Shown in pieces: positions 17,980-27,202 of a stretch of DNA of 64,000 nt (position 1 is the stretch's first letter; every line of letters starts with the position of its first letter). Made by a program: the position numbers and the translations under genes. The stretch spans positions 1 through 64,000 of the forward strand of contig CAMCMB010000031.1 of assembly GCA_945875845.1 (NCBI GenBank), given 5' to 3'. Under the pieces are notes generated by a model. That model searched no databases and was not told where the DNA came from. It was given only the letters and a program-made list of their open reading frames with translations. Source of the DNA: Pirellula staleyi DSM 6068 (lineage in GTDB: Bacteria > Planctomycetota > Planctomycetia > Pirellulales > Pirellulaceae).

Positions 17980-19092
17980 TCCTTGCTCGTTTCGCTGACC
18001 ATTCGATATTTCAGAAACGCTTCCAGGAATCCTTGAATCTCGCCGTCCATGGCTGCGTGGAAGTTGCCGATTTGGTGACCCGTTCGCGAATCCTTGACCC
18101 GTTGATCCGGGTGCAAGAAATAATTTCGAATTTGGGATCCAAAGCCGGTAATCGTTTTGTTCTGGTACTTGGTTGCTTGTGCGGCTTCGCGTTTTTCTTC
18201 TTCGACGCGAGCCAATCTAGCTCGCAGCATTTTCCATGCTTGAGCGCGGTTCTTGTGCTGGCTGCGATCGCTCTGGCATTGAGCTACGATTCCGGTTGGA
18301 ATGTGAGTCAATCGAATTGCCGAACTTGTTTTGTTGACGTGTTGACCGCCAGCACCCGACGCGCGGTAGACGTCTTCACGGATATCCTTTTCGTTGATTT
18401 CGATTTCAACTGCATCGTCTACTTCCGGCGAAACGTCGACCGCCCCAAAACTTGTTTGACGTTTGCTTTCCGCGTTGTAAGGACTGATTCGAACCAAGCG
18501 ATGGATCCCTTCCTCACCTTTCAGATATCCGTAGGCGGACGGGCCGCGAATGATCACGGTCGCTTGAGTGATACCCGCTCCCTCGTTGTCCGAGCGGTCG
18601 ACCAACTCAGCGGTGTATCCGTTTTTCTGAGCCCATGAGATATACATGCCGAGAAGCATTTCCGCCCAATCGTTGGCGTCGAGTCCACCTTCTCGGGCAT
18701 GCACGGAGAGAATCGCTCCGCACTCGTCCATTGGACCATTTAACAAGGCCTTGAGCTCGAGTTGTTCCACAGCCTTTTCAAGCTTGCCAACCTCCGGCTC
18801 CACTTCCCCCGCAACGGAGGGCTCGTCATCGATCATGCTTGCAAGCTCAGCCAAATCATCGCATGATTGAATGGCTTCGCGCAACGGTTCAACGATCGAT
18901 CTTAAACTCTTCAGTTCAAGGACAATTTGCTGGGCTCTGTCCGAGTTATCCCAAAAACTGGGCCCAGACATGAGCTCTTCTCGTTTTCCAATTTCTTCGA
19001 CTTTGTTAGCGTAGTCAAAGACCGTCTCGAAGTGAGACCAAACGAACACGGACCGCGTCGATGCGACTTAACAGTAGATTGCTATCACTCAT
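17976..19092 (-). CDS. prfB: Peptide chain release factor 2, with programmed +1 frameshift
   Basis: RF2 releases the peptide at UGA and UAA codons. The full protein is 371 residues, made of 19092-19018 joined to 19016-17976. The zero frame runs ATG (19092) for 25 codons to CTT TGA C (19020-19014), the classic RF2 shift site. Skipping one T continues in the +1 frame as DYANKVEEIG, matching the E. coli junction at the same codon number. The catalytic GGQ loop is present (RASGAGGQHVNKT), as are the C-terminal HPDQRVKDSRTG and HIPTGIVAQCQSDRS blocks. The anticodon-like SPF tripeptide reads SPY here. An ORF finder picks a false start at 19049. Confidence 0.95.
19014..19020 (-). promoter_or_regulatory. 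RF2 programmed +1 frameshift site CTTTGAC
   Basis: Reading on the minus strand, zero-frame codon 25 is CTT (19020-19018), followed by in-frame TGA (19017-19015) and C (19014). Low RF2 lets the ribosome slip forward one base, so the gene autoregulates. The upstream Shine-Dalgarno-like element found in E. coli (AGGGGG) is weak here (GAGACGGT). Confidence 0.93.
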
Positions 19093-19246
19093 CAAATTTT
19101 AAAAATCGTTGGTGGCGGGAGCCCGGTGATTAAGCCCGGTGATTGAAAACTGGGTGCGAGTTCAAAATGCACTCACGCGGCAATCGTTCGGTTGCCGATA
19201 ATAACGATTGTAGCATATCGTTGGAATTTTGGTCCATGGTGACGTC

Positions 19247-19690
19247 ATGCAAATTCAGTCTTCGCGATTTGGGAAAATGGACATCAATCACTCGGACATG
19301 TTGCTTATGCCGCAGGGATTGATCGGTTTTGAAACCTGCCGTCACTGGGTTTTGCTTTCCAGCCAAGACAACGAAGAAGTGGCTTGGTTGCAATCGGTGG
19401 CGTTGGCGAACGTCGCCTTGCCGGTCGTCAGCCCTCGACGCTTTTCCTCCAGTTATCGTGTTCACGCAAACAGGCGGGACCTTGCTCTATTGCACCTGCA
19501 TACCGAGGATCAGTTGTATGTGCTGAGCATCGTCAGCAAGAACGGTGGTACGTTGACGGCAAATCTGAAGAGCCCGATACTCCTCAACGCATCGCGTCAT
19601 ATCGCGATCCAATTGGTTGTCACGGACGATCAGCCATTGGCTTTGCCGCTTGGACTCGCGAACTCGGGTGCGATTCGCCGCGTTGCGTAA
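19247..19690 (+). CDS. fliW: Flagellar assembly factor FliW
   Basis: FliW binds flagellin and antagonises the translational repressor CsrA, coupling filament synthesis to assembly. From the ATG at 19247 the protein is 147 residues (MQIQSSRFGKMDI); an upstream ATG at 19229 adds six residues. Family features are the early LLMPQGLIGFE block, WLQSV, and the terminal region with TANLKSPILLNASRHIAIQ. No csrA, flagellin or other flagellar gene is in the window; fliW sits between prfB (divergent) and a Nudix gene. Confidence 0.9.
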   Translation: MQIQSSRFGKMDINHSDMLLMPQGLIGFETCRHWVLLSSQDNEEVAWLQSVALANVALPVVSPRRFSSSYRVHANRRDLALLHLHTEDQLYVLSIVSKNGGTLTANLKSPILLNASRHIAIQLVVTDDQPLALPLGLANSGAIRRVA

Positions 19691-19754
19691 TGATTCGCCA
19701 AGCTCGTTTCTTTCCAGCTCACCAAATTCGACAGACCTCAGCGGGGGACAATCG

Positions 19755-20276
19755 ATGGAACTCTCGGCAGCCTATCGTTTCTGCCCTAGGTGTGGCAGTC
19801 CGCGTCAACCCGAAGCAGTTGATCGCCCTTTCCGATGCCAAGCTTGTCATTACACGAGCTTCTTTGGCCCGGTTACCGCTGTCGGGGCAGTCATCCTCAA
19901 TGAACAGGGGAAAGTCCTGCTCATCGAACGAGCACGAGATCCTGGCAAGGGATTGCTTGGGATGCCCGGTGGCTTCATCGACCAAAACGAAACTGCGGAG
20001 ATTGCTGTTCGTCGTGAGATTTTAGAAGAGGTCGGCATTTCAGTGGGTGATTTGAACTACCTCATGACAGCCCCCAATGCATACGTCTACCAAGGGATCA
20101 TTAACCCCGTGATCGATATCTTCTTTCATTCCAAAATCAGCTCGGGCCAAGCGATTATGGCTGAGTCATCCGAAGTATCATCCTGGATATGGACGGACCT
20201 ATCACCTGGGATACTTGAACGCATCGCTTTTCGATCCAACCGTTTGGCCTTGGAAAAATTTTTGCAGCTCAGCTAG
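19755..20276 (+). CDS. Nudix hydrolase with N-terminal zinc ribbon
   Basis: A 173-residue hydrolase of nucleoside diphosphate-linked compounds. The N-terminus is a zinc ribbon (FCPRCGSP and FRCQACHY, residues 8-35), as in NudC-like NAD pyrophosphatases. The complete Nudix box starts at GMPGGFIDQNETAE and ends RREILEEVGI (about residues 72-96) with all catalytic glutamates. The start ATG at 19755 is preceded by a G-rich stretch (GCGGGGGAC); an earlier in-frame ATG at 19617 would overlap fliW. Substrate unknown; it may be co-transcribed with fliW (64-bp gap). Confidence 0.9.
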   Translation: MELSAAYRFCPRCGSPRQPEAVDRPFRCQACHYTSFFGPVTAVGAVILNEQGKVLLIERARDPGKGLLGMPGGFIDQNETAEIAVRREILEEVGISVGDLNYLMTAPNAYVYQGIINPVIDIFFHSKISSGQAIMAESSEVSSWIWTDLSPGILERIAFRSNRLALEKFLQLS

Positions 20277-20666
20277 CCCAACGGGCTTTCGCAGCTTAGC
20301 CCAGGGCTAAGTAGTTGGTGCCCCATTCGGGGCGTTGGACTCGTGTTGCCGAACAGCCGACAAAAGTCAAAGTAGTAGGCACATTCCATGTGCCGTCCAC
20401 CTGGAATCCTGGTAAAAGCTTGACTGCGAACGGTACGGCGGAGCGTGCCTGCACCTTTTGTCGGCTGTATCTTCCTCGATTAATAGGTTGTTGGAACATT
20501 GGAGTGTCAAGTGACTGAGAGAATGCCTTCGCGGTCCGTGTGTCTTGGGCCTAGTGCGGGCCAATAGAACTTGCGATTTGGATACATCGCTTTCAATCTC
20601 GTTGATAACAAACGCTATGGACAGGCCGTACGACTGCGGCAGAACTTGTTGAGGAGCAAACTACAG
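20277..20666. other. Intergenic region containing a MITE-like element
   Basis: No gene is seen between the Nudix and DUF805 genes. The region includes the inverted-repeat element at 20355-20466 (separate entry). The remainder, 20467-20666, shows no clear structure. Confidence 0.5.
20355..20466. repeat. 112-bp element with 12-bp terminal inverted repeats
   Basis: It begins AGCCGACAAAAG and ends CTTTTGTCGGCT, a perfect inverted pair. Inside are smaller inverted motifs (AGGCAC..GTGCC). Size and structure fit a MITE or dispersed hairpin element; no coding capacity. Confidence 0.75.
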
Positions 20667-21536
20667 CTACTTGGAAGGTACCACCCCGTATCTGTTCTCC
20701 CTGGTTTCGCCAGGAAGCAGCAATAAGACTGAGAGAATTAGCCCCCCAGCACCAGGAAGAAACCCAAGCAGTAACCACCATCCCGATTTCCCCGAGTCGT
20801 GCAATCTTCTAACAGCAATTGCAGGTGTTAGAAAAAGCAATGGGAGAATGAACAGAAATGGAAGAGGCCCGCTATCGGGAGCATCTGGACTCTGACTATG
20901 AATAAGAATGATAGAAATTATAAAGGGAATGAAACAGATGGCCAAGTTGATTAAATGGAAAACCCAGAATTTCAAGACGCCGATACGACCTGAAAATGTT
21001 GTGCATTCGCGAAGCGTTTGAAGATACCAGTGAAGATACGAGAAATGATTGGATGGGTTCGGCGACATGAAACGAGTGCCCACTTCTTGCTCGCATTCTG
21101 TATTCACCATAGCCGACGACTTCTTGAAAAATGCATTTGTTTCTGGTCTGGTTAAAAAATAGACTAACGCTCCGAAGAAGGTGACTGGCATCAAACTTTC
21201 CCATAAGATCGAGAATAAATTGCCAAAAAAGTGCAGCTCGGGCATAAAAGCCGGCATTAAAATTTCACGTACTTGCTCAAAAAGACCAAACAAAAAAACG
21301 ATTGGCTGCAAACCAAAAAAGGCAATTCGCCCCCAGTTATTTCCACGCAGAAACGTTATCCCACAGAATACGCTAAGTATGGAGCGAGTCATCAGCACAA
21401 CCGCATATAAGTCAACTCGCTGCCCCTCCAGTAGCCAATGAAGAATTGCCAACCCTACCAATAATAAATCGAATGCGCTAGCAAAAATCAGAATGATTGC
21501 GATTACCGTTACGCTTTGTGGTCGTTCAATTGACAT
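20667..21536 (-). CDS. DUF805-domain membrane protein
   Basis: A 289-residue multi-pass membrane protein. The N-terminal half (about residues 10-130) has four hydrophobic helices of unknown type. The C-terminal half (about 165-285) is a DUF805 domain with the marker RRLHDSGKSGWWLLLGF and a terminal ENRYG. DUF805 proteins are small inner-membrane proteins of unclear function. Fusion with an extra four-helix domain is longer than the usual 110-150 residues. It stands alone. Confidence 0.83.
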   Translation of the reverse strand: MSIERPQSVTVIAIILIFASAFDLLLVGLAILHWLLEGQRVDLYAVVLMTRSILSVFCGITFLRGNNWGRIAFFGLQPIVFLFGLFEQVREILMPAFMPELHFFGNLFSILWESLMPVTFFGALVYFLTRPETNAFFKKSSAMVNTECEQEVGTRFMSPNPSNHFSYLHWYLQTLRECTTFSGRIGVLKFWVFHLINLAICFIPFIISIILIHSQSPDAPDSGPLPFLFILPLLFLTPAIAVRRLHDSGKSGWWLLLGFLPGAGGLILSVLLLLPGETRENRYGVVPSK

Positions 21537-21654
21537 CGTTTAGTGGTCCGGTTCTTCGCCGATTTTAGTGGTTCAATTCGAAAAATTGTTCGATTACTTG
21601 ACAGCCCTTTTGTCGTTCCGCATTCTGCAAAAGTGAAGAACCTCGTCCTCTATT

Positions 21655-22959
21655 TTATGGATGCCATAGCTTGCTGGATTTCCAAGCGGTAATTCGCGCC
21701 TTTGCGCATGCTCCACCAAGAAAACTATCATCCATTTGCCATGCGACGTCGGTAATACTTTCCTGTAGCGCAATCGCAGATTCATAGTCACCATTGGCGG
21801 CCATGGCACATGCCTTAGTAATCATGGCATACGGATCCTTGGAATCTTCGCTTAACAGCTCATCAGCCAGCGTCATCGCTAAATCCGAATTGCGAACAGA
21901 TGCATCTTTGGCGGTTGATAGAAGGAATGCTTTAGCAAGTCTGACGGGGTAAGATTTGGGATCGAGCCTGCTAGCATCGTCATAATCAGCCATCGCTCCC
22001 ACGTAATCCTTTGTTATCAGTTTTACGCTTCCGCGACTAAGGTAACATTCCGCTTGCATTGGATCGAGCCGAATGCCTTCGTCTAAATCCTTGATGGCCC
22101 CCGCATAGTCATACAAGAAGACTTTGGCTTGGCCCCGACCGTGGTATGCAATTGCATTCTTTGGGTTTAGCCGAATAGCTTTATCGAAATCTTTGACCGC
22201 TTCAGCGTAGTTGCCCAAATGCTTCTTGACAGATGCGAGATTTGCGGTGGCAGCGGAAAACTTTGGATCTAGCCGAATGGCTTTCTCAAAGTCTTGAATT
22301 GCGGCGGCATAGTCCTTCAAATCTTTTTTTGCGATCCCGCGATTGTACGGTCCTATCGCATCCATTGGATCGAGCTGGATGTAATCGTCATAATCCGCGA
22401 TGGCTCCAGCATAGTCCTTCAAATCGGACTTGGCATTTCCTCGCATGCCGTAGGCTCTTGCATACGTTGGATCGAGTCGAATCGCTTCATCATAATCATC
22501 GATTGCCGCGACATAGTCTTTCAATTCGGACTTGGCATCTCCACGGTACTTGAACGCAACTGCATCCGTTCGATCTAATCGAATGGCTTCGTCAATGTCC
22601 TTGATGGCGTTGTCTAAATCGCCTTTCTCCTCCCAGCAGACAGCACGTTGTAGAAATGCCCGAGTTGATCTTGGGTTCTTTCGAATTTCTTCCGCGTAGA
22701 AATCAATAGCCTCGTTCAATTGCATACATTCAGCTTTTCTTATCCAATAACGTCCTAGCCGAAGCAAGTCACCTTTAACTTCCTTGACTTCTCCAGGTAA
22801 TGAAAGCACTTTGTACTTATCAATGACCTCTGTGCCATTCATTACGACTGCCGAATCCTTCCAAAAGACACGCTTGCCAAGCCATTCATCTTCGGAACGA
22901 ATAGACGGTTGACAACCTGCTAAAAGTAAGAAAGCAATTAGGCGAAGAGAGTTTGTCAT
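21655..22959 (-). CDS. TPR-repeat lipoprotein
   Basis: A 434-residue protein from the ATG at 22959, chosen because it opens with a lipoprotein signal (MTNSLRLIAFLLLAGC, lipobox LAGC). After a 75-residue N-terminal domain (EDEWLGKRVFWKD start) come about eight or nine tetratricopeptide repeats with the A-x-x-D-x-D-E-A-I-R-L-D-P pattern (residues about 85-350). Such lipoproteins scaffold protein complexes at the membrane. It follows the giant propeller gene with a 49-bp gap. TPR is sure; partner unknown. Confidence 0.87.
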   Translation of the reverse strand: MTNSLRLIAFLLLAGCQPSIRSEDEWLGKRVFWKDSAVVMNGTEVIDKYKVLSLPGEVKEVKGDLLRLGRYWIRKAECMQLNEAIDFYAEEIRKNPRSTRAFLQRAVCWEEKGDLDNAIKDIDEAIRLDRTDAVAFKYRGDAKSELKDYVAAIDDYDEAIRLDPTYARAYGMRGNAKSDLKDYAGAIADYDDYIQLDPMDAIGPYNRGIAKKDLKDYAAAIQDFEKAIRLDPKFSAATANLASVKKHLGNYAEAVKDFDKAIRLNPKNAIAYHGRGQAKVFLYDYAGAIKDLDEGIRLDPMQAECYLSRGSVKLITKDYVGAMADYDDASRLDPKSYPVRLAKAFLLSTAKDASVRNSDLAMTLADELLSEDSKDPYAMITKACAMAANGDYESAIALQESITDVAWQMDDSFLGGACAKARITAWKSSKLWHP

Positions 22960-23008
22960 AGCCACACCCAAGTATTCCAAACGGCAAATTTGAAAGAAAT
23001 CAACCTCG

Positions 23009-26000
23009 CTACATGAACGACCTAAATGCAATCGGCGGGCCGCACACGGAATTCCCCAGTCGAGATCGACGACTACTCACCAGTTCTTCTCGCCACGACT
23101 CGGCACTCAAAACAATGTCAATTAGCCGGGTTCGCAGCGATTTGATGCATTCCTGCGGATTCGCCTCGCCTCTCTCGCCTTCGCCGCTACCTAGCCGTAG
23201 CACCTGAGCATTGAGGTAATTTATTACTAGTAATACGTCCAAGGGTGAGACATAATCATCACCGTCAACATCGAGGTAGGGCGGTGGTTTCGGTCCCGCA
23301 GGTGTTTCGCTTGGCAATATTCGAGTTGAGAATTGGTTGATATCGTTCACAAGAACCAGAACGTCCAAAGGACTGATTAGTCCATCTTCGTCGACGTCAT
23401 AACGATCTCTTGGATTTTGCCAACGATGCGGAGGAAGCTCACGAACAAAGACATCGTTTTTCCCGTTCCAGTCCCCAGCAATAAGGTTCGACGCCAAGCT
23501 CACAAATGCGACCCGGCTACCATCGGCGCTGATCGACGGCGAAGTGGAATCGCTATTGCCTTTAGCTGTACCGTCTTGATTGATACTTGCGAGATAAGTT
23601 GCCGGAGTGACGTCAAGTTCTCGAACGAAAACATCGAAAAGGTTATCGGTGTCCTGTGGATCCAGATTGTTAGATGCAGAAACGTAAACGACACGATTGC
23701 CGTCCGCGCTAATTCTGGGAAGGATCCCGCCACTATTTGCCTTTTCAGTGCCAGCTGCGTTCACGGTCACCAAGATGATTCTATCACTACCATCTAATTC
23801 GCGCACATAAACATCCGAATCGAAATTCCTATATGGGTCGAGTGGTACAAGGCTGTTGCCTGTTGCGAAGGCAACTCGCATCCCATCGGCGCTGATGCTT
23901 ACGGAGTCAGAATCCATATTAAAAAGACCTGGCCCGCTGGCGAGAAATGTTGTGGGTATCGGCTCGAGCACGCGCACGTAAACATCGTCGTTTGGGTTAC
24001 GATCGCGAGGATCCAGATTGGTGGAACGGCTCAAATATGCAACTCGCTTTCCGTCTGCACTGATCGTCGGAGACTCCGAAAAGAAGTCTCCCTTCTTGTC
24101 GCCAGCCGCATTGACGCTCGCCAAAATTGTCTTTGGAGAACTATCTACTTCCCTCACGAAAATGTCATAGAATGGATCTGTATCCAAAGGATGTAGATTC
24201 GACGCACTACTTGAAAACGCAATGCGAATTCCGTTAGCGCTAATCGACGGTGAATCGGAAGAGGAGTTTCCCTTCGTATTACCATCATCACTTACTGACG
24301 CAAGAATGGTTTGGAACGGAGCAATCAAGTCTCGCACATAGACGTCTTGAAGCAAATCCTTATCCATCGGATCGATGTTGGTAGCATTGCTCACAAACGC
24401 TACTTTTTCACCGTTAGCGCTAATTATGGGCTGCGATGAGTATCCGTTACTTTTAGTCGTTCCACTTGTATTCACGCTCGCAAGTAAAGTCGATGGAGTG
24501 CCATCCAATTCGCGAACGAAGATATCCGAGATATTATCGGTGTCTAAAGGATGAAGATTGTTCGCAAGGCTGCGAAATGCAATACGCGTCCCATCCGCGC
24601 TGATAGTCGGTGAATCCGAGTTTTGATTGCCTGCTGCGACTCCGTTGACACCTATGCTCACGAGAATGGTTTGGTGCGTGATCTGATCATACCGATACAC
24701 CTGCTGGATCCCTTCTGGCACTACAATGCCAGCAACCAAATTTGCTGCTGTGCTTAAGAAAACCAGATAGCGACCATCTGCACTCCACATATGTTGGACG
24801 GAATTCGTAGGTGGTACACCTGACGATTGGATACTTGGATTTAGATCGGCACCTGGACCTGAGGTCAGTGCGGGGCGCATGGGGTTAGCCATTGATGCTA
24901 AATCCGATTTCTCTGTATCGACCGAATAGACTACGACATCCGAGGCTTGATTGAAGTCATTAGAAACGATATTAGAGCCATCACTTGCAAACGCAATCTT
25001 TGTTCCATCACCACTAATGGAGAGGCTCTTTGAGGAGCCGAAATCATTTTCAATTGCAAACGCAATCCCACTAGCAAGAACGGTTCGCGGAGTCACATCC
25101 AGCTCGCGTACATAAATATCGGATAGAGTATCTGAATCGCGAGGGTCTAGATTGCTGGAATCGCTCGCATACGCCACTCGTGTTCCATCATCGCTGATGA
25201 CCGGATAATACGAGGAACGATTTCCCTTGACCGTGCCGCTGGAATCGACACTTGCCAAAAATGTTGTTGGAGTATCGCCGATATCCCTAACGTAAACATC
25301 CCAAAGTTGGTCAAGATCCAGTGGATCAAGCCTGCCAAGAGTAATGAAGGCTATTCGTGTTCCATCTGCGCTGATGGACAATCCAGAAGGCCACCAATAG
25401 CCGCCGGAATTGCTCTTGTAGGTGCCGTTCGCATTCACATTTACCAGCGTCGTTGCAGGGACGTCTATCAATGTTCGCACGTAAACGTCTGGAATCGGAT
25501 CTCGATCGAGTGGATCGAAATTGGTTGCCGAGGACTCGAACGCCACTCTTTTTCCATTGGCGCTAATCACAGGTGATTCTGAGCTGCCGTTTCCTTTGAC
25601 CGTACCCTCTCCATTCACACTGACGAGGATAGTCGTAGGTGTATCATCCAATTCTCGAACGTAGATGTCTGATCCATTGTCTTGATCCAGGGGATCCAAG
25701 TTGCTTGCATAGCTGGAGAAGGCAATCCGCTTTCCATCAGCACTAATGGATGCCTCCTGGGAAGTATTGTTGCCCTTGATTGTTCCATCTGCATTGACAC
25801 TTGCTAGAAAGGTCGCGGGTAGTTCCAGGTCTCGTACATAAATGTCTGAATTCGCATCTGCGTCCCTTGGATCGATGTTTGATGAATAACTATGAAACAC
25901 GACACGGCTTCCGTTTGCGCTAATCCTTGGATTGAACGAATAACTATTTCCCTTCGAGGTTCCGGCATTGTTCACGCTAGCCAAAATCGTGTTTGGCTGG

Positions 26001-26596
26001 TTTCCTAGTTCACGTACATAGATATCTGGGTAGTTATCCTGATCCATTAAATTGAGATTGGTAGCCTCGCTGCGAAATGCCACTCTTGTGCCGTCTGCAC
26101 TAATCGTTGGGGAATCGGACTTGCCGTTTCCGCCATTAACACCATCAGAGGCGACGGATACAAGCACGACTTCATGATTTACTCGATCGTAGCGATACAC
26201 TTGTTGCATGCCAGGCGGAAGTGTTCCAACAGCCACCAGATTCTGTGAATTACTCACAAAAACCAGATAGCGGCCATCGCTACTTTGCATTCGCAGGCTA
26301 GAGTCTCCCTGCGGGCTGTCCAGAATAGCTCCGCTCATCGCCGTGCGACTAGGCGAAATTAGCGGACTGACAATAGATGCCAAGTCCGTTGTCGCTAAGA
26401 GTTGCCGATACTCCAAAGATTCGAACATCAAATGTCGTCGGAATGCCTCTCGAGTAAATCGTCTATTTAGGTAGGCTGCTGAACGATGGCAGACACAAAT
26501 ATTCAACCAAGCACTCGTAATTGCCTTGTTTTGTAATTTTATCCCGATGCTGCTGGTAATCAAAACCAGAACTTTCTTTTTATCCGTTCGGTTCAT
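23009..26596 (-). CDS. Giant secreted beta-propeller protein with dockerin-like C-terminus
   Basis: A 1195-residue exported protein. The N-terminus carries the planctomycete motif FESLEYRQLLA (about residues 57-67). Two cassettes follow, each of eight TolB/PD40-like repeats of about 57 residues with the pattern SPTISADGTRVAF then DIYVREL and ASVN-x-x-GT-x-KGN. Cassette 1 starts at MQSSDGRYLVFVS, cassette 2 at MWSADGRYLVFLS. The C-terminus has two calcium-loop motifs, DVDEDGLISPLDVLVLVND and DVDGDDYVSPLDVLLVINY, like a type I dockerin, then a conserved tail. It is probably a surface or secreted protein with two eight-bladed propellers. No catalytic motif seen. Confidence 0.88.
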   Translation of the reverse strand: MNRTDKKKVLVLITSSIGIKLQNKAITSAWLNICVCHRSAAYLNRRFTREAFRRHLMFESLEYRQLLATTDLASIVSPLISPSRTAMSGAILDSPQGDSSLRMQSSDGRYLVFVSNSQNLVAVGTLPPGMQQVYRYDRVNHEVVLVSVASDGVNGGNGKSDSPTISADGTRVAFRSEATNLNLMDQDNYPDIYVRELGNQPNTILASVNNAGTSKGNSYSFNPRISANGSRVVFHSYSSNIDPRDADANSDIYVRDLELPATFLASVNADGTIKGNNTSQEASISADGKRIAFSSYASNLDPLDQDNGSDIYVRELDDTPTTILVSVNGEGTVKGNGSSESPVISANGKRVAFESSATNFDPLDRDPIPDVYVRTLIDVPATTLVNVNANGTYKSNSGGYWWPSGLSISADGTRIAFITLGRLDPLDLDQLWDVYVRDIGDTPTTFLASVDSSGTVKGNRSSYYPVISDDGTRVAYASDSSNLDPRDSDTLSDIYVRELDVTPRTVLASGIAFAIENDFGSSKSLSISGDGTKIAFASDGSNIVSNDFNQASDVVVYSVDTEKSDLASMANPMRPALTSGPGADLNPSIQSSGVPPTNSVQHMWSADGRYLVFLSTAANLVAGIVVPEGIQQVYRYDQITHQTILVSIGVNGVAAGNQNSDSPTISADGTRIAFRSLANNLHPLDTDNISDIFVRELDGTPSTLLASVNTSGTTKSNGYSSQPIISANGEKVAFVSNATNIDPMDKDLLQDVYVRDLIAPFQTILASVSDDGNTKGNSSSDSPSISANGIRIAFSSSASNLHPLDTDPFYDIFVREVDSSPKTILASVNAAGDKKGDFFSESPTISADGKRVAYLSRSTNLDPRDRNPNDDVYVRVLEPIPTTFLASGPGLFNMDSDSVSISADGMRVAFATGNSLVPLDPYRNFDSDVYVRELDGSDRIILVTVNAAGTEKANSGGILPRISADGNRVVYVSASNNLDPQDTDNLFDVFVRELDVTPATYLASINQDGTAKGNSDSTSPSISADGSRVAFVSLASNLIAGDWNGKNDVFVRELPPHRWQNPRDRYDVDEDGLISPLDVLVLVNDINQFSTRILPSETPAGPKPPPYLDVDGDDYVSPLDVLLVINYLNAQVLRLGSGEGERGEANPQECIKSLRTRLIDIVLSAESWREELVSSRRSRLGNSVCGPPIAFRSFM

Positions 26597-26617
26597 AATT
26601 TCGTTCTGTTTCTGACA

Positions 26618-27202
26618 TTATGGATTTTCAATCTGCGGTATCGTCTTGATGAACTCGCGGATGGGCTGGTTCTTTATGTAAACGTCTTCGATCACACCGA
26701 TGCCTCCTTTTACGTGGACTAACGCGTATGCGTCTCCTTGTGTTTCGCCACGAAGATTTCCAAATCGTCGGTAGGCTTCCTCGGCTTTTGGAGCGGCGCT
26801 CTCTTCCATGAAGAACTTGTCGAAGGGCATACCGAAATAGCCTCTGCCCGGGTCGTTGAAATCAGGATATGCGAAGTACACTCGCAAGTAGTCGGCACTT
26901 GCTGGTGGCTCAAGGGACACCTGTTTGAACTGAGCAAATCCGTCCTCTCCCTCTGCCAGTTCTACATAGGCTGGCCCGCCTCCAAGCTTGTCCCCCGGCC
27001 GAATGGGAGCTTCTTCGGTATCGAAGTTTAGAAAGACGTAACGGCCTCGAAAGGCATCGTAAGGGTCTATGGGGGCAGTTCGGAATTTGTAGACGCGGCC
27101 CGTCTGCAAGATGTCCTCATATCTCCAAATTTGACTCACGGGCACCGCCAACTGAACCACGACCAACAATACATACAATCCAAAGATCCATTTGGAATTC
27201 AC
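26618..27202 (-). CDS. GDYXXLXY-domain membrane protein
   Basis: A 194-residue protein with one N-terminal membrane helix (WIFGLYVLLVVVQLAVP) and a periplasmic GDYXXLXY domain, whose signature appears here as RGRYVFLNF. Function is unknown; the family is usually encoded beside or fused to DUF2157 proteins, as here. The start is the GTG at 27202: it gives a 4-bp GTGA overlap with the upstream DUF2157 stop and has a strong AAAGGAGA site 9 nt before it. A TTG at 27223 is the longer alternative. Confidence 0.84.
   Translation of the reverse strand: MNSKWIFGLYVLLVVVQLAVPVSQIWRYEDILQTGRVYKFRTAPIDPYDAFRGRYVFLNFDTEEAPIRPGDKLGGGPAYVELAEGEDGFAQFKQVSLEPPASADYLRVYFAYPDFNDPGRGYFGMPFDKFFMEESAAPKAEEAYRRFGNLRGETQGDAYALVHVKGGIGVIEDVYIKNQPIREFIKTIPQIENP

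Noticed and set aside
13460-19092. Complete type VII secretion locus
   Set aside because: Only the EccC-like ATPase is present; no WXG100, EccB, EccD, EccE or mycosin-like genes are nearby.
19049-19092. Start of prfB at 19049
   Set aside because: The frameshift site and the 25-codon leader in the zero frame show the true start at 19092.
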